This document shows positions 10,901 through 21,592 of a DNA stretch of 64,000 nucleotides, one piece after another; the stretch's first letter is position 1; each line of letters begins with the position of its first letter. A program made the translations under genes and the position numbers. The stretch lies in contig JAPTJF010000093.1 of NCBI GenBank assembly GCA_029339195.1, positions 95,067 to 159,066 on the forward strand, written 5' to 3'. Below the pieces are notes generated by a model. That model made no database searches and was not told where the DNA came from. It worked only from the letters and a program-made list of their open reading frames with translations. This stretch comes from Micractinium sp. NFX-FRZ (taxonomy: Eukaryota > Chlorophyta > Trebouxiophyceae > Chlorellales > Chlorellaceae).

Positions 10901-12762
10901 TGACCGCTGTGCTCAGGCGCCCACCAAGCTCAGCAGCCAGCAGGGCTGCCAGCCGTGCGCCCCTGCCACCTGCTGCCCGGCCCAGCGCACTGCCGTGGCG
11001 GCTGGGTGCAAGCAGCAGCACCTCCTCAGCGTGACCGCCCTTGCCCCAGCGCTGGATGCTGCGCTGCGCCTGCCTTCTGCTCCTCAGCGCCCAGCCGATC
11101 GCCGCTGCTGCCAGGACAGGGGCCAGCACCAGCACGGCAGCACTGCTGCCTCTCATGGGATGCTGCCTTGGGCCGCCACCCACGCCGCCGCCTTGGGCCG
11201 CCGGCTGCGCGCCTGGTTGGGAGCCAGGCTGTAAGGAAGTGGCCTGAGAAGCGCTGGCACTTGCCTCCAGCTGGTCTGCTGCGTATATGAGTTGTGTCAG
11301 CTGCTGAAAAACCTCGGTGCCCCTCCTGTCCTCAGATTCAAAGCAGTACGGCATGGTACTGTCCACTGCCGTACCGTGCACGTCGCTGCAAGGAGGGCAT
11401 GGAACGGGGCGGCGCAATGGGAGGGGCAGTGACCAAGCAGCAGTGGGTTGGGCGGCGGCGGGGAGGGGCGGGTGGGCTAACGCTGGGAGTGCGCCCGCGG
11501 GCAGGAAAGCAGCCCGTGACGCCTTTGCCGAGCCACCGCCCGCATGCCACAGCATGGCACTGCTGCACGCACTGTGGGCCGCAGGCAACACGCCGCCACC
11601 CAACTGGCCGGCACTGCAGCCAGAATGTGCAGAGGGCAGACAGCACACCATCACACCGCCCTCACAGGCATTACAGCCCCCCAGGCCCCAGAGAGCACAG
11701 CACACCGGCACAAGCAGCCCCGCTCACAGGTGCTCCAGAGAGATCGCATTAGAAGAGGAGCACCAGTACTGCGGGACGGTTCCCTCCACCCCGCTCCCCG
11801 CCAGGTCCAGCGTGCGCAGGCGGGGCCACAAGAGGAAGGTGGGCAGCGTGCCCGTCAGGCCGGCATTCCCTGCCAGGAGCAGGGACTCGAGGGCCGGCAT
11901 GTCGCCCCGCCCCATCCAGGTGGGCGGGAATGCCGGGCCGGTGAGGTCGTTGGAGAGCAGGGACAAAGCCTCGAGCTGCACAGGCGTTGAGGGAGGGATG
12001 CCCAGTGGCGGGAGGCCAAGGGTGGGTGAGAGGGGCAGCAGGAGGGCCCCCGGCATGCAGCAGCTGTGCCAGCAACTGCACTACTGTAAGTGTGCAACAG
12101 TGGCGGGTCTCCACATGAGTCAAGGTTGCACAAGGCCCTCTTACGGACGAGTGGCTCCAAGGTTCAGGCAGGGTTCCCGTCAGCTTGCCCGCATTCAGCT
12201 GCAAGAAGGGGAGGGTAGGAGGATGAGGTCAGCTGAGCATGCTGCCCAGGCTTACGTGCTGCACGGCAGGCTGCCTGGTGTGCCATGCAGCGGTGGCATC
12301 TTCAGCATCAGCGTCGGCAGCATCTGACGCATGCTGCCAGCGGCCGCCTACCGACAGGCGCGTCAGCCGCGGGTGGCGGCGCAGGAGCTGAGCTGGCAGC
12401 GTGCCCATGAGCCCAGGCAGCGCCAGGCTCCTGCAGGGAGGGAGAGCAGGAGGCACATGGCTGAGCTGGCACAGCCCAGAGGGGCGGCTGGGAAGTTTGG
12501 CAGGCACGCAGGCGAGCGCTCAGAGGCAGGCAGGGGGGGAGAGCAGGAGGCACGCGAGGCAGCAGGCAGGCACCGCAGTGGAACTCACAGCTCAGAGAGG
12601 GATGGGAAGCCGCCGTCTTGCCAGGAGGAAGGCAGTGAACCGCTCACGCCCAGGCATGCCAGCGCAAGCGTTTCCAGTGCTGGGAACCCCGAGGCCCACT
12701 GCGCCGGCAGCTGCACATCTCTTGATGCTGCTGCGCTGCTGCCGCTGCTGTTGCTGCTGCCG

Positions 12763-12799
<37 letters not shown>

Positions 12800-14040
12800 G
12801 AATGCCGCTGGAACTCCTGCTGCTGCCATTGCTGCCTGCACATCTGTATAAGTGACCTTTTGTAAGCGGTGCATTGTACTTTGTTGCACCGCTGCCCAGC
12901 AGAAAGAGGCTCCGCAGCTGTCTAAAACCACGGCTCCATTCCGCTGGCAGCTGTGTGGCTGCAGCGGGGTAGACGGAGAGGGAGTGCAGCGCAGGCAGCA
13001 CCTCGGGATGTGCCCCCCAGCTGGCGGGCACGCTGATTGGGGGTCCCTCCAGGTGAAGGGTCAACTCCCCCAGCCGGGGCAGCGCGCCTGGCTGGATGAC
13101 CGGTAGAGGGCGGGCCTCTTCAGTCACTCCAGGTGCATGCACCCGCAGCCTGCAGCAGGAGGCCCAGGCAAGGAGGCAGTTTGGCGACCGGATGTGCAGT
13201 CCTTCCAGCCATGAGGCTGCATGCATGGGCGGCGCCGGCCATCAGCCAGGGGGCAAGGCAGCGAGCGCAAAGGCATTTGGAGTCTGTTTCCGAGGCACAC
13301 AAGCAGGCGCTCCTCACGTCTCTAGGCGGGGGAAGGCCTGCGGGGCAAACCATTCGCCTGGCAGGCCTCGCGCCAGCGGTGCCTGTGGCACATAGAAACT
13401 GAGTGTATGAAGCCACTGCAGCTGGGACAGCTCGGGAGGCAGCACCAGCCCTGCTGAGCCTGCTGCACTGCTGCTGCCGTTGCTGCTGGTGGTGCCTGCG
13501 CCCACATCGTCAATCAGTCTGCAGGTGGCAATGAGGGAGGAGGCCCGTGAGTGGGCCAGGAGGTCGATTTCACCGCGGCATGCAGACCGTTAATGACGAG
13601 GCAAGTGGCCTCATGTGGTGGAGTGTTCCGTCCTGCCATCCACGCACATGCTTGTCACACGCCGCTGCTTGGTGCACTCGACTTGGGCCCAGGTGCAGGG
13701 GTGTACGGCATCGTCCGGGCGCCAGCCAACAGAGATGTTGGCAGCAGCAAGCGCCCTTTGCAGGCTGCCCATAATGGCGGCCTCGGCATCTGCAGCGAAA
13801 GATCGAAGAGTCCATGCTGAGGGCCTGGAAATGTGAGGAGAGCGGCGGGCGGGCGCGGCATGCAAAGGGCCAGGCATGCGGTGGCAGCGGCCGCATGCAG
13901 GGCCAGCGCGAGTATGGCGCAAAACACTGTGCAATTCCCGCTGCCCTACCTGCTGCCTCATCTCCTGCTGCGCATGAGGAGGAGTGTACGGCAGCAAGCA
14001 CCACAAGTGCCACCGCTGTCCAGAGCGCCACGCGGGGCAT
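7983..14040 (-). CDS. LRR receptor-like protein kinase, tandem copy A (1002 aa)
   Basis: A predicted single-pass surface receptor kinase. Exons in coding order are 13950-14040, 13648-13789, 13318-13518, 12589-13149, 12352-12430, 12145-12198, 11728-11975, 10515-11385, 10286-10390, 9896-10006, 9584-9684, 9326-9412, 8888-8997, 8379-8430 and 7983-8178. They total 3009 nt and all phases close. Residues 1-26 form a signal peptide. Exon 2 encodes a plant LRR N-cap-like motif ending HPCTWAQVEC. LRR-like segments follow, e.g. LPGLMGTLPAQLLRRHPRL and LLLAGNAGLTGTLPTF. A membrane segment lies near residues 540-560, then a poly-Ser/Gln juxtamembrane stretch. The kinase (about 750-1002) has LGQGGSSVVYLG, VAVK, HGDLKSSN, ADLGLAQ, APEQL, YSFGLLLIELT and RPSA. 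All core catalytic residues are present, although HRD is HGD, DFG is DLG, and the third glycine of the loop is Ser. The stop lies in the last exon, right after the kinase. Confidence 0.9.
9040..9233 (+). repeat. GGCA-type microsatellite with a longer higher-order unit
   Basis: Intronic in kinase A. Runs of aggc are interrupted by three copies of ggcggacaagtcggcagg (near 9075, 9127 and 9187), so short and long periods are nested. Confidence 0.9.
10135..10285 (+). repeat. Degenerate GGCA/AGGC microsatellite
   Basis: Intronic in kinase A, next to the exon that encodes the kinase glycine loop. Imperfect aggc/aagc tetranucleotides. Confidence 0.8.
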
Positions 14041-14825
14041 AAGTAAATATATTAAGGGGGGAGCGCCGCCGGGACCGGCGGGCCGTCGTGGCGCCGCCGC
14101 AGATCCTACAGTGGCGCTGGCTACGGAGTAAGCGTCGCCTCAGCTGACATCGTTCTTCCCGTGTCTAGCACACGGAAGGGGAAGTAGCCTCTGAGAGGGA
14201 GCGGCTGTGGGAGTGCCTTTTCGGGCAGGACGGCGCCCGGGCGCAGCACTCTGACGAGATACGAGCAGGCTGCTATGCTATCCGCAAGCGTGAGCGGCGG
14301 ATTATACCGCTCCAAGTGGAGGTGCAGGGAGAGAGGCCGCCTGCCTCACTCGAGCGAGCCGGACAGGCTGGTCCTGGCGAGGCGTGACACAATGCGGCAG
14401 TTGTAAGGCACTGGCGTGCGCAGGAAGCAAGCGTACCGAGCTGCGATCAAGCGTACCGATGTCCAGCAAGGCGGCACTGCCAGCCTGGCGGCGGCCAGGT
14501 TAACTGCGGCGCCAGTCCCGTGCTGGCTCAATGGGCACAAACTCCAGGGAGGCAGCGGCACTTGCGGCCCCTGGATAGGCGGCTCTGCTGCTGTGCGTCA
14601 TGAGCACAGGCAACAACTGATTGATGGAGAGCAGGTGGAAATGCTGGCCGCTTGACGCTGGCTGGCAGCGCTCTGCACGTTTCTGAATCGGTGGCGTGGC
14701 CTGGGGCAGCTTTGATTCTTGTTGTTCGGTCTCGGTCACAGAACGTCATTCGACACTGACACCACATCAGCGCCACGAACACAACAGGCGGGTTCATGGA
14801 AAAGGGAGGAGACGGAGCCGGCGTG
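14041..14825 (-). other. Intergenic region between the two receptor kinases
   Basis: About 785 bases between the stop of copy B and the ATG of copy A. An AT-rich TATA-like stretch (14044-14055) lies directly upstream of the copy A start. No TGTAA was found for copy B. No conserved exon was seen on either strand. Confidence 0.4.
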
Positions 14826-17800
14826 TCAGGCGCCGTCTGCTGCCTGCAGCGTTTGCAGCACGTGCGCAGCGCTGGGCCGCGCCGCAGCATCCAGGCTGGT
14901 GCACCGCTGGATCAACTCTAGGACGCCCGCTGGGCACTCTTCAGGCACCCGCGGCAGCCGCCACCCTCGCCGCCTGAACACCGGTGTCTGTGTGGTGAGT
15001 TCGATCAGCAGCAGGCCAAAGCTGCAGTGGGCAACGGGTTGCAGGGAGGGCAGGTGGGGGCATGTCAACACATACGATAAAAGGGCACCAGTGGAGGGTA
15101 GTGGCATCTGGTGCCAGCTGGCTGTGTCCAAGCAGGCACCGCTTTGGCAGCAGGCGGCTCGGTGCCGGCTGCACCAATGTGCCCCACTGCCCACCTCCTC
15201 CACGCCTCTCTCCCCCTGCTCCCCGCGTCTGCCCACCTGTAAATGTCTGCCGCGAGCGTGCAGCGCTGCCCCATCAGCTGCTCTGGAGCTGCACGGCACA
15301 TCAAGGCGGCGAGTTGGGTCGGGCGATGCTGCTAGCAGGCCGCAGATGAGAGCTGGGCAGGCGAGGATGCAACTGCAGCGTACAGCTCGCAATTGCAAAG
15401 AGCACCGCAAGGAGCAGCTGACGTGTAATGCACACTCAATGCACCGGACAGGTAAAGTGCAGGCATAGGCACCTGCATAGCCAAGGGTCATGCCCGCGGC
15501 GCTCCGAGCCTGGCTGCCCACCACCTGCGCCAGCCCCAGGTCTGCAATGAACCCCCGCAGGTCGGCAGACAGCAGCACATTGCTGCAAGGGGGGTTGGGG
15601 TGTGTGGCAGAGTGTGTGGCGCAGCAAGTGGGTGGGGCACGGAAATCAGGCAGGCAGACGGGCAGGCGGGCAGGCGGGCAGGCAGGAAGGTGGGCTATTG
15701 CAGGCTGGCAGGCAGGCTGGTAGGCAGGCAGGCAGGCAGGCAACCACGGCAAGCAGCCTGGTGCAGGGGGCGCGGGGCCTCCTTTGCTTCCCCGGGCGCT
15801 CGGGGTGCAAGCCTCTTCCTCCCCCGCCTTCCTCACCTCGACTTCAAGTCTCCATGCATGATGTTGACTTCAGAGTGCAGGAAATGGAGCGCCTCTGCCA
15901 CGTCCAGCGCCACCTGGCGCCCCCTGCACACACACCGGCACCGGCAAGGGGCTGATGACTGCAGGGCCCATCAGTCCAACCTAAACACCCCGCGGGGCAA
16001 GCGTGGCTGCGCCTGCCCCCCTGCAGGAAGCATCCTACGGTGCCAGAGGGACATCCCGTCGAGACCCACGGTGCCAGCAGTGGAGAGCTCTCCGCTCACC
16101 TTGCGCCCCAGCGAAGGGTGTCGCGCAGCGCCGGGTTTTGGAGCGCCGTCTTCAGGCTGCCCCCATGCATCAGCAGGAACACGAAGAGCATCAGGTTGCC
16201 CTGCAGCCAGCACAGCACAGCACAGCGTAGCAGCATGAGCATGAACAACATCAGGCTGCCCTGCAGCCAGCACAGCACAGCACAGCGCAGCGCAGCGCAG
16301 CAGCGAGGACAAACATGAACAGCATCAGTTCGCCCTGCAGCCAGCACAACGGAGCAGATAACAAGCCAGGGACACAGGATGGCATGGCCGGGCCCGTGCC
16401 GCTGTTGACAGCAGCACGGGCACCAGGCAGCACTACTCTTGCCCCAAGCGCCCAGCCGGGTGGCTGCATGAAAGCGAGGCCAGAGCAGCAGGTGCGTCAG
16501 GCAAGAGACCCAAAGGCATCTTGCTACACTTTGCCTCCGTCTCACCCTGAGCGCAACTCCCAGCAGGGGCACGATGCGGGCGTGGGTGCACCTCTGCAGC
16601 AGCGCCACCTCGCGCCAGGCTGGCTGCGCGTCGATGCCGGGCTCAAGCTCCACCACCTGAAGAGGCAGAGTGAGAATACGAGATGGGTCCGAATAGTGAC
16701 ATCTCGGGAGTCTGTGTGGCACGAGTGGTCAACCACTTGAATGGGCAGGGCATGGCAAGGGTGGCCAGCAGTCGACACGGACGACGCGGGGCCGGCGGCA
16801 GGAGGAGGGAGGCGGTTGAATGGGAGGCCACGGCCCCGGTTGTTATCCAGGGCAGGCAAGCAGAGGGTGTGGAGAAGGTGAGCAGTTGGGCAAAGTTGTC
16901 AAACATGCAGGAAGGCGGGCAGGCACCTTGACCGCCACGTCCACTGTTGGCTCCCTGAGTCGCCCCAGGTACACCACAGCGCTGCCCCCTTGCCCGAGGA
17001 CCACCATTTTGCCGTCACCGTCGCACACAAACTGCGGAACAGAGGAGGGGCGATGCGGGGCAATGCAGGGCGCAGGAGGGTGCACCCTAAACCCGAACCC
17101 TGAACCCAGGTGGCAGCGAAGACGTGGGGTCGTGCTGGCTCGAGGCGTTGGGGTGAGCAGTGGCTAGTTGGCAGCGGGCAGGCATCTGGGCAAGGCAAGC
17201 AGGGCAGCCAGGAGCAGCATGCGCATCAAGTGGCAGCTGATGTGGGGGGCATCCTCCTTCCCTCCAGCAAGCAGACATGCAGCACCTCTTGCTTCCCCGC
17301 CATCGCGGCAGGCAGCGCAAGGTGTCGGGGCACAACAGCAGCAGGGGGCCACTCACATCTAGCTCCCTGAGGGACAGCTGCAGCGAGTCGGTGACCTGGC
17401 CCCACCGCTGCACGTGGCCCTCATCAGGCGAATCAACAGGCGCCCATGTGGGCGCCAACCCCTGCTGCTGCTGCTGCTGCTGCTGCTGCCGCAGCTGCTG
17501 CCTGGAGTGCGTGTCTGACGCTGCGCCTGCTGAGCCCCGCTGGCGGCTGCCAATGCTGGACAGCTGGTGCATGAAGACATCAGATGTGAGCGCCTCAGGT
17601 GGCAGGACCGCGATGCTGAGGCGGCCGCCCAGCTCAGCAGCCAGCCAGCTTGCCAGCCGTGCGCTCCTGGTGCATGCCAGCTGGCTGGGTGCGCTGCTGC
17701 CTGCCGACCGGCTGGGTGAAGCATCGGACCGGGATGGCAAGGTGTCGTGCTGCCTGGAGAGCGGGTGCTGCTGCTCGTCCACCGACTGCCAGCCGCCGCC

Positions 17801-19279
17801 GTGCCGCCGCAGCTTCCTGCGCCAAAGCACCCGTCCAGCCACGCCTGCTGCCACCAGCGTGGCTAGCAGCACGGCAGAAGCTGCTGTGCCTGCTGCGCCT
17901 CGCCGGCCTGCCAGTGACGCGCCCGGTCCCACCTGCTGGCTTGGCTGCAGGCCAGACTGGGAGTTGGGCCTCATCTCCCGCAGCGCATTCAGCCCAGCCG
18001 GGTTCAATTTCTCAATCAGGCAGGGATCCATTGCCTTGCCCAGGGCTGTGCCCGAGACGTCACTGCGCAGGGAGGGGCAGTAGGGAGGAGGTTGGTGCGT
18101 GTCGCTGTGGAACCAGGCCGCCCCGCCCGCTGCGGCATGCATGATACGCCACACAGCAGTGATGCGCCGCACGACACGTCACAGCAGCTTTAAACTCGAC
18201 ACAAGCCAAGCAGCCGGCGGTGGCTCACAGGTGCTCCAAAGACTTTGCCAGGGTGATGGCACACCACCCCCCAGGAATGGTGCCCTCCACTCCCGTCCCT
18301 GCCAGCTCCAGCGTGTCGAGCTTGGGCATGCCCCGCAGGAAGGGGGGCAGCGTGCCGTTCAGCCCGCGGTTTCCCGACAGGAGCAGCCACTCCAGGCGGG
18401 GCCAGGCCGCCGCTTGCACCCAGGCGGCAGGCAGCACTGTGCCAGTGAGGGAGTTGGAGAGGAGCGAGAGGCCTTGGAGCTGCGCAGGTTGGAGGCAGGG
18501 GGTGGGAGGCGATAGGAGGAGCGGTGTGAGGAAAGGCAGGTGCCAGCGGTGGCACACATGTTGGACGGGAGGCCTTGCTTGGCGGGGTGGATGGGCAGCA
18601 GGGGGTCAACAGTGGGGACGGATGCAGCGCTTCACGGCGGCACAGGGCCCCGTGGCGCAGTGAGCGGGAGCCGCACGGAATCACGGTGCTCCACATCGGC
18701 CTAAAATGCGGTGCACGGGAAGGCCCGCAGCAGGTCCATCATCGGGGAGAGGCTGGGCTGGCGGCAGGCTCCTTACCGATGCATCCGGCAGCTCATCCGG
18801 CAGGGTTCCGTGCAGCTTCCCATCGTTGAGCTGCAAGAGGCATGGGCAAGGGGGTAGGGGTTGGCGGGAGGAAGGGGAAGAGGCACAAACGCCGTGCCGC
18901 GAGGTGCGCCTGCCAAGTGGATGCTGCTCTGCTCTGCTGTTCAGGGGCATGCTTGTGGACATGCAGAGGATGCGCAAAAGCACCAGGCACGAGGGCCAGC
19001 GTACCGCCAGGCGGACGAGGCGTGGGTGGCGGCGCAGGAGCTGAGCTGGCAGCGTGCCGGTGAGCCCAGGGAGCGCCAGGCTCCTGCAGGGACAGCCGGG
19101 AAGCACCCAGGAAGTAGCGGTGCCAGTGCAGAAGAAGCAAGGGCAAGGCACAAGGGCAAGGCACAAGGGCAAGGGCAAGGGCAAGGGCAAGGCACAAGGG
19201 CAAGGCACAAGGGCAAGGCACAAGGGCAAGGGCAAGGCACAGCGCCAGGCAACAGGCACACAGACTGGCATGTGCTCCG

Positions 19280-19326
<47 letters not shown>

Positions 19327-20731
19327 AGGCACGATGAGGCAGCGGACAAGCAACAGGTTGGGACGCACATCTCAGCGAGGGACGGGAAGCCGCCGTCTCG
19401 CCAAGCAGAGGGAATTGAGCCGCTCACGCCCAGGCATGCCAGCACAAGCTCTTCCAGTGCAGGAAACCCCGAGGCCCACTCGGCTGGCAGCTGCACTTCT
19501 GCCGGCGCCGTTGCACCGTCACTGCTAGCACTGCGGCTGCTAGCACCGCTGTTGCTGCTGCTGGCGGGGCATCTGTACAGGCGACCTTTCGTAAGCGGTG
19601 CATTGTACCTTGTTGCACCGCTGCCCAGCAGAACGAGGCTCCGCAGCTGCCTGAACCCCTGGCTCCAGCCCGCTGGCAGCTGTGTGGCGGCAGCGGGGTA
19701 GACGGAGAGGGAGTGCAGTGCAGGCAGCACCCCGGGCCGCGCCCCCCAGCTGGCGGGCACGCTAATTGGGGCTCCCTCCAAATGAAGGGTCAGCTCTCCA
19801 AGTAAGGCAAGGCTGCCTGGCTGGATGGGCGGCAGGAGATGCAGCCCGTCCTTGGCGCCTGGCAGCCACACCCGCAGCCTGCAGCAGGGGCGCCCATTGG
19901 CAGGCCGGATGGTGACAAAAGGCATGCAGCTTGTTGTCACAAAAGGCAATGCAGTGTGCCCCAAGGCAGCGATGTGGTTGGCATGTTAAGTGCACGGCAC
20001 ACGGGCATGCACGCTTCACCTCTGCAGGCGGGGGAACGCCTGCGGGCCAAACCATTTGCCTGGCAGGCCCTCCTGCGCAAGCGGCGCGGCTGAAAAAACA
20101 AGGCTGAGTGTTTCCAGCAGCTGCAGCTGAGCCAGCTCGGCAGGCAGCACCAGCCCTGCTGAGCCTGCTGCGCCGCTGCCACTCCTTGTGCTGCCGCCCG
20201 CGTCTGCGCCTTCATCCTCCACGAGAGAGCTGCGGGAGCACAGGGCAATGTTGTGTGCAGGCATCCATTAAAAACACACATTGTACACCTGGCGGGCTGC
20301 CAAAAAGAGGTGCGCAGTCGCGAGTAAAGTGCTGCCAGCTAGGGTGCCTGCCTGCCATCCAGGCACTTCACTCACATGCTGGTTACGCGCTGCCCGAGGC
20401 ACTCCACGCGTGCCCAGGCGCAGGGGTGGGCGGCATCATCCTCTGGGCGCCAGCCAACAGCGATGCCGGCTACGTGCAGCGCCCGCCGCAGGCTGCGCAT
20501 AATGGCGGCCTCGCCATCTGCGGTGCAGCACGACTTGGTGCGGATGGGGTCTGTTCAGGCGCATGTGATAAGAGAGGCGGCCTTGCTTGCAGTATTACAC
20601 AGGGCGACCGGTGACACCTGGAGCCGGCGGCACATACCTGCTTCCGCATCGGTCGTGGCAGCTGTGAGTGGGCACACTGTGCCAAGCACCAAACATGCCG
20701 CTATAGATGCCACAAGCGCCTGGCGTAGCAT
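14826..20731 (-). CDS. LRR receptor-like protein kinase, tandem copy B (935 aa)
   Basis: Paralogue of copy A in the same orientation. Exons in coding order are 20638-20731, 20376-20517, 20020-20229, 19369-19878, 19005-19083, 18777-18830, 18229-18479, 17357-18062, 16927-17031, 16546-16656, 16100-16200, 15837-15923, 15473-15582, 15237-15288 and 14826-15021. They total 2808 nt with every junction at the same phase as in copy A. Nine internal or final exons have the same length in both copies (142, 79, 54, 105, 111, 101, 87, 110, 52) plus the last one of 196. The signal peptide is MLRQALVASIAACLVLGTVC. The N-cap motif ends HPCAWARVEC. LRR-like repeats include LPGLTGTLPAQL and LLLSGNRGLNGTLPPF. 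The membrane segment is near 503-527. The kinase has LGQGGSAVVYLG, VAVK, HGDLKSSN, ADLGLAQ, APEQL and YSFGLLLIELT. It differs from copy A mainly in the juxtamembrane low-complexity exon and in a three-copy acceptor at 16141-16334. Confidence 0.9.
15645..15745 (+). repeat. GGCA/GGCG microsatellite
   Basis: Intronic in kinase B. It occupies the same intron position as the 9040-9233 array in copy A, so it probably predates the gene duplication. Confidence 0.8.
16141..16334 (-). repeat. Three tandem copies of an exon start plus acceptor
   Basis: On the minus strand, three blocks each have the form gctggctgcag followed by a GGC-A/G-CTGATG exon-like start. They end at 16200 (used exon, GNLMLFVF), 16260 (GSLMLFML-like) and 16334 (GELMLFMF-like). 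The spacing is 60 and 74 bp. Copy A has only one. Confidence 0.85.
19135..19250 (+). repeat. Minisatellite of gggcaaggcacaa units
   Basis: Intronic in kinase B. Mixed 6- and 13-bp units (gggcaa / gggcaaggcacaa). Confidence 0.9.
19275..19326 (+). repeat. (GGCA)n microsatellite
   Basis: Perfect ggca tetranucleotide run in the same kinase B intron. Confidence 0.95.
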
Positions 20732-21592
20732 GTGTGACGGAGGAGATTTGGTCTGCCAGACGTGAGCCACGTTGCACTGAGTTGGTCTTAAGCAAAGTTG
20801 GCAGCAGCGGCGGCGGCGGCGGCAGCCGGTGGGTGCCCCCCCGATACTGCAGAGTGCAAACGGCTCGCGGCTAGCGGCTTCTAGCGTCCTGTTTCCTGCA
20901 CGCACACGAGAGCCAGGAAATGTGAGCCAGGTGACCACGAGCGCCATCCTGGTGCCGCACCGGGCCCGGTCAAGGACGAGGTTGCGGCGCAATTCATTCC
21001 GGCAGCTCACCGACAGCGGTGGGCTGCAACCTGGGCCGGCTAAAGCAAAAGTGCAGGCGCGAAGCCCGCGGCCGGCCCAGCTCTGTAGACACAAACGTGG
21101 GCGCAGATTGGGACGGCAGAGCGCAATGCGATGCACGTGCTGTGTGAATTGGGGGAAGGGCAGGACGGGGCGGCCATGCCCGCCACCCTGGCAGCGGTGT
21201 CGACGGCCACTCAGCAGCCAGGACTGGCAGGACGCCGCCAGGCGAGACGCTCTCACACCGCAGGGGCGCCTTCAAGAGGTCGACGAACAGCACTGATGTA
21301 TGTGTGCAGCATGACATTGAATGAAATTCATCTGGATATTTGGCCAGTGCAGAGTCATGGCATGCCGAAAGATGATTGCTAGCCCCACACGCTCATTGTG
21401 CTGGTTCTTTATGCTAACTTTACATTATAATACCAATCAGCAATCCGTAATTCGTGTCGATGCATGTGTGGCCAAGGTTTTGCGACATTACATAAAGACA
21501 GTGCGACACTCCCTCTTGAGCAGTGCCACATGCAGCTGTATGAATGTCTTGCCCGCTGCCTGCCGCTTCGGACGTCTGTCGATCATCCAATG
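20732..21592 (-). other. Intergenic: kinase B promoter and desaturase 3' region
   Basis: No gene was recognised. A GGC trinucleotide run lies at 20806-20824. The part from about 21300 on is AT-richer than its surroundings and contains the desaturase polyadenylation signal. Confidence 0.4.
21488..21492 (-). terminator. Polyadenylation signal TGTAA (desaturase gene)
   Basis: TGTAA on the minus strand, about 100 bases after the stop. Confidence 0.6.

Noticed and set aside
11317..12327. Plus-strand 336-codon ORF
   Set aside because: Antisense to LRR and juxtamembrane exons of kinase A. Its composition follows from the other strand.
14121..14890. Small ORFs between the two kinases
   Set aside because: Short, overlapping in several frames, with no motif or splice support.
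20555..21256. Extended N-terminus of kinase B up to 21256
   Set aside because: The ATG at 20731 gives a clean signal peptide that aligns with copy A. The upstream part is low-complexity and would place the signal peptide inside the protein.
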